Origin: Enoplolaimus lenunculus
Lineage: Eukaryota > Nematoda > Enoplea > Enoplida > Thoracostomopsidae
Direction of reading: 5' to 3'
DNA: 64,000 bases
Assembly (NCBI GenBank): GCA_030248215.1
Contig: JASANG010003648.1
Span: forward strand, 1-64,000
Below the pieces are notes generated by a model. The model did no database searches. It was not told where the DNA came from and was given only the letters and a program-made list of their open reading frames with translations. The position numbers and the translations under genes were made by a program. Shown here piece after piece: positions 12,442-23,879 of the stretch; position 1 is the stretch's first letter; every line of letters starts with the position of its first letter.

Positions 12442-13025
12442 GGGTTCACGTTATACCTGTGGCAGTCGGGTCACGTTTTGTCCCATGTTAATTCGACATC
12501 AACATAAATTTTTGTTACCATCATATGATACAGACAGACAAAAGTCGAATATTATGTGATATTGCTATAAAAAGCGCGGAAAAACAGGTAATCTCAACAT
12601 ACAAGTGTTCGAATGTCAGGCAACACTATAAGACACATTGGAGAATATTATATATTCTAAATTAGCAGCATATATGAAATGGTATTCAACGGATATGGAG
12701 GACCATATCATATTCTACTATACAGATTAAATGTATCATACGATATTTCACTACATGTAGTTTAAAACGTTTCATAGACTATCCGCCAAAATTTGGATGA
12801 TCTCGTCAAAATTTGAATTTTCTTGCTAAAATTTGAATTTTCCTGCCAAAATTTGCATTTTCCGCCAAAATTTGAATTTTCCGCCAAAAATATAATTTTA
12901 CCGCCAAATTTTGTATTTTTCCGTCAAAATTTAAATTTTTCGATATAATATTAGTAATTATTTTCATTGTCTCGTAATATCTTATGATACTAACGGAACA
13001 TGTCTGTTGATATATTCCGCCATAC
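12442..13025. mobile_element. ATCATATGAT-rich element, truncated copy
   Basis: Starts GGGTTCACGTTATACCTG and carries several copies of palindromic ATCATATGATA. It contains about seven degenerate units of some 20 bp (CCGCCAAAATTTGAATTTTC) at 12783-12930. It is the inverse of the complete copy at 58435-59154 and lacks the far terminal repeat. Confidence 0.65.
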
Positions 13026-13059
13026 GCAAACTTAGTTTACTGTTGGCTTCGACTTTAGG

Positions 13060-13655
13060 CTACAGTTTAGGCTTAGCCTTAAGCTTAGGTTTAAGCTTAA
13101 GCTTTAGGCACAGGCTTAGGCTGAGGCCTTAGGAATAGGCTTTGGTAAAATATAGATTAAATCTTAAATGATCCTCAGATACGTTTGGGCTAAATGTTAG
13201 GCTTATGCTTGAGCTTAGGTTTAGGCTTAAGCTTTATGAGCAGGCTTTAGTTTAAACATAGATTAGATCTTAAATGAGAATGACCCTTAGACTAAACCGT
13301 ACGCTTAGGCTTATGCTTTAGGAGCAGGCTTTGGTTTAAAGCATACATTAGACCTTTAATGACCTTTACACTTCCGAGGCTTTAAAAATAGGCTTTGGTT
13401 TAAACATGGATTAAATCTTAAATGACCTTTGGGCTAATTCTTTATCTTATTCTGAAGCTTGCGCTTAGGTTTGGGCCTCAGGTTTGGTTAAGCATGGACT
13501 GGACGCTGAACGGCACAGCCTTTAATAGGCTAACGTTTTAGGAATTTGCTTTGGTTTAATCATGGATTAGATCCTAAATGACCCTTGGGCTAATCTTAGG
13601 CTTACGTTTAAACTTGGGCTTAGGTTTAGACTTAGTTCAGGCCTAGGCTTTAGGA
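13060..13655. repeat. Degenerate satellite with TTAGGC-like blocks
   Basis: A block AGGCTTTGGTTTAAACATGG followed by ATTAAATCTTAAATGACC recurs at about 13137, 13243, 13326, 13388 and 13549, alternating with TTAGGCTTA-type words. Spacing is irregular, about 60-160 bp. Compositionally related to 12242-12440. Confidence 0.6.
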
Positions 13656-13664
13656 GCACCACAC

Positions 13665-13965
13665 CTTCGACTATACCCAGATACCCCAAGATCCCACCTG
13701 CGACCATATCCTGAAATACAACAATCCCAAAATCAGACCTTCGACCATATCTTGAAATCTCAAAATCCCATTTTCGTTCATATCCCGAAATCCCAAAACC
13801 CCACCTTCGACCATATCCCAAAATCCCAAATTCGACCATGGCCCGCAATCCCAAAATACCACCTTCGACCATATCCCGAAATCCCAAAGTACCATTTTCG
13901 ACCATATCCCGAAATCCCACCCTCGGCCATATCCCGAAATCCCACCTTCGACCATACCTCAAATT
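13665..13965. repeat. Minisatellite with 33-bp and 25-bp units
   Basis: The core TTCGACCATATCCCGAAATC starts at 13701, 13742, 13775, 13808, 13833, 13866, 13899, 13924 and 13949 (position of the CGACC-type core), giving spacings of 41, 33, 33, 25, 33, 33, 25 and 25. The open frames over it on both strands are by-products of the repeat. Confidence 0.85.
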
Positions 13966-14441
13966 ATTTTGATAGAATGTTGGAATTTTCGGACGGCAGC
14001 GACGTTTACATGGGCCAACAATTTTATGCACAATAGCATATTTTGGATATCCGGATAAATATTTCTTTTCGGATACATATCCGGATATCCGGTGAACAGC
14101 TATAACTAAGACATAATTGTCTTAAAAACAGTATTATAAATTTTGAATTTGTGTTTTGGGTCCCTGTTGCGTTATACATTTATTACGTTGTCGAAAAGCA
14201 GACCAGTGTTTATTAAGATTAGCGTTAGTAGAAATACAGGAAATAAAAGATCAGTATAAACAGTTAATATTGTTGTATAGGCGATAAGCTGTCAAATTAC
14301 GAGTGCCCCCTAGTAACACGTAGTGACTCTAAAACTTTCAAAGCATACTCCGAAGAGCAATGTAGTCGTTTAGCCATGAAATTTAAAATATGGTCCAAGA
14401 AAAACTAAAAAATTATTTTTCTATAATTGCATTTCACTATG

Positions 14442-14714
14442 CTTAACCCCTTCTCACATTGAGTTGCCTATAGGCAACTCAGCGCAGTGTATATACGTTA
14501 AATAATATATATCGCACCGTGTTTAACAATTGCAACACGTATACATAGTACTAAATCACCACAAGACGTGAGAGCCCCCTCGGGCTCGAGCGTCAAGCTC
14601 CTATAGCTGAGTGGCGATGGTATACGCCTCCCACTCCAGTCACTGGAGTTCGAATCCTAGCATAAAAGTAGGTCTTAGGGGAAATAGAAAATATTCATGT
14701 GAGAAAGGGTTAAG
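14442..14714. mobile_element. Terminal-inverted-repeat element carrying tRNA-like boxes, copy 1
   Basis: A 273-bp unit with ends CTTAACCCCTTCTCACAT and ATGTGAGAAAGGGTTAAG. Near the left end is a perfect 20-bp palindrome (14461-14480). Inside, on the + strand, are an A-box-like TAGCTGAGTGG (14604-14614) and a B-box-like GAGTTCGAATCC (14646-14657) at tRNA-like spacing. Stems do not form a full cloverleaf. Confidence 0.7.
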
Positions 14715-14740
14715 CGAAAAATTTTCAGTTTACTATCTAT

Positions 14741-15009
14741 AACCCCTTCTCACATTGAGTTGTCTATAGGCATCTCAGCGCAGTGTATATACGTTAAATA
14801 ATATATATCGCACCGTGTTTAACAATTGCATCTCGTACACATTGTACTAAATCACCATAAGACGTGAGAGCCCCCTTGGCTTCGAGAGTCAAGCTCCTAT
14901 AGCTGAGTGGTGATGGTATACGCCTCCCACTCCAGGCACTGGAGTTCGAATCCTAGCATAAATGTAGGTCTCAGGGCAAATAGAAAATATTCATGTGAGA
15001 AAAGGTTAA
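14741..15009. mobile_element. Terminal-inverted-repeat element carrying tRNA-like boxes, copy 2
   Basis: Direct repeat of 14442-14714 after a 26-bp spacer, with scattered differences. The A-box-like word is at 14900-14910 and the B-box-like word at 14942-14953. In this copy the left palindrome is no longer perfect. Confidence 0.7.
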
Positions 15010-15188
15010 TATCCGTTTTTAGTTTCCAACATTTCTGTCTTCAGTATGTTTTGCTTCGCTCTATTATATACACAATAAGCAGCCACATGCGGCTCCAGTT
15101 TTCGATGGGGTCGACATTATATTGCGGCAAAACGTTGATTATGACTTTCGCACCTACAGTACATTTACGCTCAGAATTCATCGCTTAA

Positions 15189-15457
15189 TAATTGCGGTTG
15201 CGTTTGTGGTCGCGGTTTTATAATCGCGGTTGAATTGTGTTTGCTCGAGAGCAACCGCGTCTAGAAACGCGATTGCGGTCGCAGTTGGAACCACGGCCGT
15301 AAGCGCGTTTAGGAACTATTGAAAAATTTAATACTAGCAATGGCGGTTGCCGGTATTTTCGCAGTAAGTGCGACCAGTTCAAATCGCCCTTGCAAGGGAT
15401 TGCGTCAAAAACGAGCAATCGCGAAAAGAACCGCGGTTTGGAACGCGGCCGCAATTA
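15189..15457. mobile_element. GC-rich inverted-repeat element downstream of MAEA
   Basis: A 269-bp stretch with ends TAATTGCGGTTGCGTTTG and, inverted, TAATTGCGGCCGCGTTCC. It is rich in GCGG and CGCG words, unlike its AT-rich surroundings. It ends 155 bp beyond the MAEA stop. Confidence 0.55.
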
Positions 15458-15612
15458 CTCTTTTCGCCGGTATAATACCTTATACTTGAACATTCGTTAA
15501 GTCACTCGTGCCATCAGCCCCCTGTATCTACCTAGTTCGGCGGCATACAAAAATAACAAAAACTAATACACATACCGAATATAACAAAAACAAACTTTAA
15601 CTTTTATAATAT

Positions 15613-18600
15613 TCACATAACGAACACTCTCACTGCGTCACGAACCAAAAATTTTTCATTCGTTCGGGGGCAAATCACAAATTCAGCAGTTACGTCATTT
15701 CTATCTGTTTGTGTCAGACTTACTGAATTATTACCACCTGAGTTCGCGTTGTAGCTCGATGTAAACTTCATTGCCTCAAGTGCTTTTTGTGAGTAAACCA
15801 TACCGTTTGGTAACATCATTGGTGGATTGTTACCATCGAGGGGTTCTCCAGTTTGCGCACAGATTAACCGCGACTGGCTAAAATGCGCAAAGGGAACGTC
15901 ACTTGCTAGCTGTCGCGCAGCACCACACGGAGAAGCACATATTGGACATTTCCTCGACAACTGCCGGCTAGAAAATGGTCCTACCGCACGGCCGTCTTGT
16001 GGACTACTTGTTCCAGTTGTTGCTTCGTTTCCATTCTCTTTTGCGTTGTCATTGGCGCCGCGAGAATTCTCGAGTGATCCGTCTCCAGCGCTTAAATCCA
16101 TCATTACACAGTCGTCTGCAACCACAGCACATGCGTCTCCAGTTGCGGCTAGCGATTGTAGCGTATGCTGCCGTGATATTTCGTCTGCGTCTGACTGCGG
16201 CAAACGTTCAACTGGTGAAGGCCCTATATTGTCTTCAGAATCATCACCAAAACTATCGAAAATCGACGAGCCAGGAGTTGTAATGACGACAACTCCCGAT
16301 TCTGACACCATGGCTGCGGCGACACTACCACCCGACTGTACTCTGCTCTGAGAGTTGGCTTCCATGGTTACAGGCCGCGGAAATCCAGCTGGGCGTTCAG
16401 CTTTGCTCGTATTCACAACTGTAGGAGGGTCAGCGTAGCATACTGGCGTTTTAAGCGCAGACAAACCAGCTTGTAGGCATACAGAAAAGGTGGACTGGAC
16501 GTTGAGTTGAAATATGCGAAAATTTTCCGAGCGAAATTCTTCCAGCAAACGCTCCCATCTCGCGTCAGAGAACAGCGCACGATATGCAGGAATTCGTGTA
16601 TCGGGACTATACGCAAGAAGTCCCATTAGCGGAGCAAGCTCATCGAGCTGTTCTTTGAAAATCATCGCAAAATGCTTTTGCGCATACTTCATTGCCTCAA
16701 TAGATCGGCCTAAAACTATTCAAATTTGACAGCCCATTACGCGGACAATTAACTGCAATATCAATTAGACAAAAATTCGCATTGACCAAAAGTGTCAACT
16801 AGTAAAAACTCATAGTAGCAGACAATAGTACAGTAACCAAACACATAGTAATAGCTAATAAAATGAATCAAATTCTACGTATGCGATTATTTTATTAAAC
16901 AACCAGGGTGGCACTGAATCCGAATCCATGCTAATTTACCGAAAACGAATCCGATCCTTGCAATTTGCAATTGCAAATATATCGATAATTTGTTTCCGAA
17001 AGCTAACGCAAATCCAGCCGCGTAACTTTTGAACATTTATATTGGGAATTCTTCACACATTAACGACCTGCGATCAACTTTTCTCGCAAACAACAATTAA
17101 TTCGTGCCCGAGCTCAGTTCGGGGACTGGCGATCAGAAACATTTCTATGACAAGTTGTTTATAATTTTTACTGTTTAAAAATGTAAGCATACATAGTCGA
17201 ATATTGTTGGATTCGAATTTTGGATTAGTTTTTTCACAACCAAATCCGCATCCAAACCTCCAATCCGATTTTAATCCGAACCTTTGTTGACACCCTGTAA
17301 ACAACTAATAAAATCGAACAATTTGCTACTAACACCACAAATACCTTGTCTGATTAATTCGATAAATTCTTGTTCCCGCAATAAAAGTTCAAAATTAGAT
17401 TTGATTCGACGCAGTTTTGAACGATTTTCAGCGCACCATTCCAGAGCTTCCGCAGTTCGATGTTGCTTTAGCGACTCTTCAATCTCTCGTGCACGTTCAT
17501 GAATTGGGCAATTTGTCAAATCATTTACTTCGGTTTTAGACGCTAAAATTTGCGGCTTGCCTTTGAATAGAAGTAAGAACCACAAAATGAACCAATTACA
17601 TCAATAACTTTTGAAAAATCTTGTAGAAACCAAACAAAGAACACAGATATCTAGTTTCGTTTTTTGTTTTAGGAATATCAAGTTGTCATGAAACTAATCA
17701 AACGTGTAAGTACAATACTAATTTAACGTAATAAAGTAAATCTAACACTTTTGAAAATGCAGTGGCGGTGTGTAAACGCCAGAATTTACCCAATTGCAAT
17801 GCAGTGTCGTGATAGTTGGCTCGGAGCAAATATTCCACCAAAATGCGATTGATCCGAGTTTTCTTCCATTGATCCGTGCGAGCGTCTTAAAAGCATAGTA
17901 ATTAAAAGAAATAGGAATAAACCGGCACATCAACAACCAACTTAACTCAAGCGTTTGAGCCATTGGAGATTTTTGTTTTCAGTATTTATCAACCATTCAC
18001 CACCAAAACGTTACATGGTTCAAGTAGGCACGTTATTGAGAAAGTTGCACTACTGTATCGCAAAACAAAGATGTTAAGAAGTTTTAAAATCAACACACAA
18101 TTTATGACTGTATATTAAAACCTGTTCTTACCTGAACTGGCTTCAGGAGACACAACCCCAATACCTGCGCCTATTTTCAAGTGCTCTAATCGTCGTTTGA
18201 GCTGTTTTGACGTGTCGAGTTCAACTGTTACACCTTCTTTCACCTTTTGTTTTAATGTTGACAAACACTCGATGAGACTATCAACCAAATTGTTCACCTA
18301 AAGTTGAGGTAAGGCACAGTTAATATGAAACATTCTGCACAGGAAAAGCAGCACCATACTAAGCAGTTAGTCACCGCCATCGGGCGGTGGTTCTGTTTTC
18401 GCTAGCGTCAGATTTGAAAGATATATATGTTGTAAATAGGTAAGAATGTTTTTAACATGCATGCAATATAAAACTTTTTTACAGCAAGAATGTTTTCTAA
18501 AATAAGAAATTTGATTTTCTTTGCCAGTGACATAGTGCCATCGCCACGACGATTTGAAAACTGCTCAGACAGAAAACTAACTTCAGGTACTCACTTTTTT

Positions 18601-19946
18601 TGTAGTATGACTACTTGATTTGTAGTTTCGGGGCTTGTATTGAAGTTTAATAAATGGATTAGTTTATTTTGTTAAAAAGAAATATATAAAATTTCAAAAC
18701 AGTTTATATGCTTGTCGTGCAAAGCAGCCCCTGAACAGAACAGGCAGACGGGGCACGAACGTAATAAATATTAAATAGCATGAAAATGAATAACTATTTC
18801 TTATGTATCGTTTGAGGTTTGAACGAAAGCCAATTTTATATACTAAACTAAATTATTTAGCTTCAGACTCAGCTCTTTTCATGTATTTTGTAACCTGACA
18901 TGTGTAACCTGAAACAAATACAATGTGACTGCACCTGGAAAACACACCATTTTAATTCTTCGAAATTTCTATCGCCAGATATTCGGTAATAGAGCATAAA
19001 AACGCTGTGAGGCACAAACCATTCGGCCATTTTTCGAAATACCCTTTACTCCTAAACTCCCAAGTCCAGATTTCAGTCAGAAAGTAAATCCAGTTGCGCA
19101 ACCAGGAACTTTCGATGAGCCAGGATACATTTCTCATTCCGGGCTTTTACACTTTTAAAGCGCGTTTTATGCAAACTTTTCGCAGTTAAGTTCGCAAACA
19201 ATTGCGCTGAAGGCACAAAATGTTTGAATTTGTGTTGCAACTCGCCGGATTTGTAACGTATTTGGCTAGTTACTATATTGTGAGTTTCAGATCATCAATT
19301 ATCATTCTAAAATCTAGCGTGGCAGGGCTAGTTGGATGAATCCCTCCGTTTTCCATGGATTTGGCACTGAGTAAATCTATCATAAATGTGAAAATACGTA
19401 TATATTCTTGTTGCGAATGTATAAGAATATTAATTTTCGCCAGGTTTCAAGAAACCGTGCATAAATAGCTGAAAAATAAATTCATCGTTTTCTGAATATT
19501 TGTATCAAATAAAATTTTGTATCTTGAAGATTTACAACTTTATCACTTTCGCCCCCAACTTGGAATCGAAATCCGAAAAACACTCTATACACGAATTAAC
19601 TTCAATCTATTAACCCCGACTACGCCACAGTGCCGGCTACTCTTGTTGTGTTGTTTGAGCATTATAAATAATATGGTGGATTGGATGCCATCCTGGCAGC
19701 AAGCTGTGCTTGCAAAAGGTTTCGCTTTTAAAAAATTATAGCAACTCATATTATTGTCTTAAATACCTCTCCGACAGTTACGCGCGAACAGTCCACCTTC
19801 TTCAGTGTTTCTTTGAGCTCATTACTTGAAATATTCGCACGCGCAATTTCTTTATCGATCGCTTTTTGCGTGCCACGATAATTCTTGTTCAACAACTCAT
19901 ACGGGACTTTCAGCGTTGGATACTCCAAAGCACGAACATCAGCCAT
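15613..19946 (-). CDS. MAEA: E3 ubiquitin-protein ligase MAEA (GID9), CTLH complex subunit, five coding exons
   Basis: RING-type catalytic subunit of the CTLH/GID ubiquitin ligase, which works paired with RMND5/GID2. Exons, 5' to 3': 19946-19767, 18297-18132, 17885-17790, 17542-17345, 16709-15613; GT-AG and in phase throughout, 578 residues (human 396). The N-terminus MADVRALEYPTLKVPYELLN matches the family. LisH about 120-152 (RINRILVEYLLRANYHDTAL), CTLH about 158-215 (AREIEESLKQ, EWCAENRSKL, QEFIELIRQ), CRA about 215-305 (GLLAYSPDTRI, LQAGLSALKTP), RING-like 467-578 (CPIC, NNPPMMLPNG, CPRT). Two lineage-specific insertions: about 157 Ser/Asp-rich residues (310-466) before the RING-like part and about 27 (SYNANSGGNN) inside it. 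Where human has AHC, this protein has AHF. The start ATG is chosen from homology; a splice acceptor lies just upstream, so a 5' non-coding exon is likely. Confidence 0.95.
16904..17297. mobile_element. hAT-like MITE in MAEA intron 4
   Basis: A 394-bp element with ends CAGGGTGGCACTGAATCC and GTTGACACCCTG, internally rich in AATCCGAATCC-type words. It has an exact 8-bp target duplication TAAACAAC at 16896-16903 and 17298-17305. Confidence 0.85.
18298..19766. other. MAEA intron 1
   Basis: 1.5 kb between the first two coding exons. I see no second gene, repeat ends or coding frame with family resemblance. Confidence 0.6.
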
Positions 19947-21241
19947 TCCAAATATCTGATAGTTATAGGTTTTGAGAACAGTCAAACCAAGGTAACTTGT
20001 AAAGTTATAGCGAGACGCAATTACTGCTAAAAAGCAAAACAATTATTGCAGTGCAGCGTTGGTTTAGGTAAATTATCCAAGAACAAGTTTAATTATGATG
20101 ACAAAAATGTTGAAAAAAATCAATGGAACACGGAGTACTGTGCGGACCGATCGAATTAGCGTCAAAAGTTGCGTTTTTACAGATCCTGACGGTTCCGGCT
20201 GATAAGCGAATGACGCTGACGGACCACTGCCTGAAACAAATAGAAAATGAATTAGTTTCAATACTAAACACACAAACGCTAAAAATGTATTAAACCATAG
20301 GCAGTACAAGCATGAATAATATCGTTAATCCAATATTTACCACAGTCAGGTGTAACAGCGGCAGTTAACAAGTAATTGATGTTGAACTATTTTGAAATTC
20401 AAATGATTTTCGAATACCAACTCTGTTTGACTACACTGTACTGTGTTTGGTAAGTAAATCAGTACGATCTTGTACTCTAAGCTTTACATACGTACGTATT
20501 TGAATAATCAAAATCGTTATACTCTAAGGCTCATAGGGCACATAATAAATAATGGTAAAAACCAATTTAATAACTACCTACTTTGACAATCATAGTGTTT
20601 AACTCGAAGCATGGTGCGACAGAACACTAATTTACCGGATACTGAAACCGGATATTGAATTTTACTGGAACCGGAAACTAACCGGATGATGTAGCATGTA
20701 AACATGATCACTGTTGAAAGTTATTATGCTTTGAAATTTAGAACGGGTTACCACGCCTTACTGCTGCTAAATCTCCATCCCAAGCAAAGAGAATTAACAA
20801 ACCAGATATAATTAACAGAGCTAAAACTAACCAAAGTACTTGGATAAAAACCGTTCCTCGTGTAATATTGCAATGGCGTTGACAATTAGCAACGATGCTT
20901 CCAGTAATGAATACAGGCCAAACGCCATGGAATAAATATAACTATTAAGTAGTCTAGTAAAATAAAATCAGTACGTAATAGAGAGTGAACATGGCCAACA
21001 ATTTCGCAGTATATACATTTTTATTACGGTCTAACCAAACATTCGACTTCGTCCAAAACTCGACATCCCGCTTTGGTATTCCACCTTGTCGTATATATTT
21101 ACAGCTGAAACGTACAGCATAACTTAACACCAAAATCCCTATTGAAACAGTATTATAGCATACTATAGCAAATAGCATTAAACTACATAGTTTGCTTACG
21201 TACAAATTTTATTGAAATGTGCATTTAAATATCCGCCTCCA
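19947..21241. other. Upstream region of MAEA
   Basis: Should hold the MAEA promoter and 5' non-coding exon, but no defining motif was seen. A stretch at 20604-20700 (ACCGGATACTGAAACCGGAT) resembles the CCGGATATCCGG elements nearby but lacks intact ends. Confidence 0.4.
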
Positions 21242-22870
21242 GCAGAGTGTCAATGAAATTCCGGTTCCGGCATTTTTTCACCTTTCGGTTCCGGTAAACT
21301 TTTACCGGAATTAAAAATTTCGGTATTAAATTTCGATCGGAGGAAAAAAGCATTTTACAAAAATATGACGATAAAATAAAACAGTTTTCATTCATTAGTA
21401 TGGTATATAAACCTTGACAATTTCCGAAATTAAACCATCGAATGTAGATTTCGCTTCCTTGGACTATGAAAATTTAAAAGATAGCAAATTAAGCAAATAG
21501 CAGGGTGCGACAGGAAAACAAAAAATGACGGAGCAGCAGATGCATATTTGCCACTGTAACAACTACTGTATTCCATTATTCTATGTGTTTTGTAGCATTG
21601 CGTGCAGTTGCAATATTCGTTTGGCCAATGTTACTTTTAACGACATCCAGATTTCCCTAGGCACTATAAAATGGAGTTGGCTAAGATCAGGGATGGGCAG
21701 GGTGCAACCGGAATTCTAGTTTCGGCATTTTTTTCTCCTTCCGGTTCCGGTAAATTTTTACCGAAATTAAAAATTCCGGTATTAAAATTTGGTTGGTGGA
21801 AATTAAGATATTTTATTAAAAATGACAATAAAAATTAAATAGATTTTATTAGAGTAATGTTTAAACCTTGGCAATCGCCGAAAATAAACCGTTGAAGGTA
21901 TATTTTGCATATGTGGATTATGAAAATCTAAAATACAGCAGATAAAGTGAATATCTATCTCCAACTAGGGTTATTTCACCAATAATATTGCAAAATATAA
22001 AATAAAACGAATTTTTCGGTGGCATGTATGTTTCATTTTCCGGTTCCTGTTTTGATTCCAGTAATTTTTTCAAATTCCGGTTCCGGTAAAATGTAATTCC
22101 GGTGGCACTCTAGGGATGGGAGTTTAGTTCTAAGTCTTTGGAAAGCCTCGGTATGTGGTTTGCAACCGGCACTAGAAGTCGAGAATTTAGCAAATGCTGG
22201 TAAACCAGTAAAAAGTAGAAGTAAATATTGTTGAAGTAAGTAATGTCTGATGAGTAAAATTTCGTTATTAATCTATGAGTTTTCATAGTTATGTAATAAT
22301 TATTGCAGATGTTCTGAAAACACACAAAAAACTATGAAAAAACACAAAAAACTACGAAAAAAGTATTAAAACTAATTTATCTTAAAAATTATACTTTTTC
22401 GGCATTGACCAAAAACTGACCGAGAGAAATTTAGGCTTAGCCTTAGGAATAATAGGAATATGCTGATATATATACATACATATATATACATATATATATA
22501 CGTATATATACTGTTACGCTCCTAGCATAACACTGGTCATCTGTATCAGGTTTTGCAGCGTTATTGAAACCCAATAAAGATTGTGAACATACACAGGCAC
22601 ATGCAAACATTTACATTACATGTATGACAGAAAAAAATACGTAAAAGTAAGTTAATCATTTTAGTGGTAGTTGCATAAAAACAAATGATAGTATAATTTT
22701 TTTGAAGTCACAAACTGGTAAATCTACCTTCAACTAAGGTTATTTCAACAATATCATACGCAGCAAAATACAAAGTTCAACTGTATTTTTTGGTGGCATA
22801 TATTTACTTTCCGGTTCCGGTTCCGGTTCAGTATCCAGTAATTTTTTTCAAAATGAAAACTTGCGAAACG
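21242..22870. mobile_element. Nested insertion: CCGGTTCCGG MITE split by a longer CAGGGTGCGAC element
   Basis: The left half of a CCGGTTCCGG-family MITE (from CAGAGTGTCAATGAAATTCC, 21242-21500) and its right half (about 22713-22870) are separated by a longer element beginning CAGGGTGCGACAGG at 21501. That element resembles 32116-33172 and has lost its right terminus. It is itself interrupted by a complete MITE at 21698-22112. Confidence 0.6.
21698..22112. mobile_element. hAT-like MITE, CCGGTTCCGG family, complete
   Basis: A 415-bp element starting CAGGGTGCAACCGGAATTC and ending AATTCCGGTGGCACTCTA. Exact 8-bp target duplication GGGATGGG at 21690-21697 and 22113-22120. Sister copies are at 33454-33831 and 40138-40534. 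Confidence 0.85.
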
Positions 22871-23879
22871 GTACGAATTCGACAAATTATGCGCCTGATA
22901 GCCTAGGGTTAAAAATGAAATCTCTTAATAGATTAGGGCTATTATAAGTGCAATCCAAGTCAAATCTTGGATTCAGTACCACCCAGGTGCACAAGGCAAG
23001 GCTATGGCAGCGGTGAGTTGGATTCGTGGTGCGTAAGGACCGCCAGTAGAAACGTTTTAATGTAATGTTGTTTATGGTTAAGAAAACCATATGAATGCAA
23101 AACAATATAATACACGCTGTACAAGTAATGCAACGTTTTTTAAGAACAGCTTGAACAAAACATATATCAATGATCGGCAAGACAACAGACAAGGACAACA
23201 CAAATAAAATTGTAATTAACATAATAGGCTAGGTTTTGGGTAGGCGAAAGAATTAATTTATTATTTCGAAATGTTCGCACTATCAGAAACTAATATTTAA
23301 ACTGTTTACCGAATTTAAACTATTGTTAGCTGATGAAAACTTGAAGACAGCACGTTCCAACAGTTTAGAACACGTAACGAGAAAAAACCCAGACCCCACT
23401 TTGTCTTTAAACTTTTATATAAGTTTAGAGACACGCTCGAGATTCGTTTTGAGTCGTCTCATCTGTAAAAATTCTGTATTATATATCTTTAAGCGGTAGT
23501 CACATCATTCGAAACCACTTTACGTTTTGTGAAACGACGTTGCACTCGCTCTAACAAATCAATTTATTATATACTATTGCAAGTAGTTTGATGATATGGA
23601 CGACGGCGGTGGCGAAAGTGCTGTTATTACGTCAAGGTAAAGCCCCCGGTGGAATCGGCACTCACCGAACCACCACAAGCTGAGGGGGAGTGCCCTACCT
23701 CTACATTGTGGTGCTTCAGGCAGTTCAGAGCTTCAGACTGCAAAACAGGGGAGCCGCAAGAAATCCGGCGCTCAAATCCTTAAATAGATTAGCAAATAGG
23801 AATACAAGCCAGCTGGCGATAAAGTGGCACCATCCTCTGTTTCGGCCAGAATTCCGGACTCTCAGAAGTTAAGAGCCGC

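Noticed and set aside
12242-13655. Chromosome end or telomere
   Set aside because: TTAGGC-like words are too degenerate, occur in both orientations across the window, and are flanked by ordinary genes.
13665-13965. CRISPR-like regular spacing
   Set aside because: Units are contiguous degenerate tandem repeats with no unique spacers, in a eukaryotic genome.
13567-14031. 154-residue open frame on the - strand with GFRDMVEGG-like repeats
   Set aside because: It is a translation of the 33/25-bp minisatellite; other frames are equally open and there is no conserved domain or splice context.
14597-14665. Functional tRNA gene
   Set aside because: A and B boxes are present but the stems do not pair and the unit is a repeat.
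20073-20309. Overlapping - strand frames upstream of MAEA as N-terminal exons
   Set aside because: MAEA already has its conserved N-terminus at 19946; these do not match the family and may be 5' non-coding DNA.
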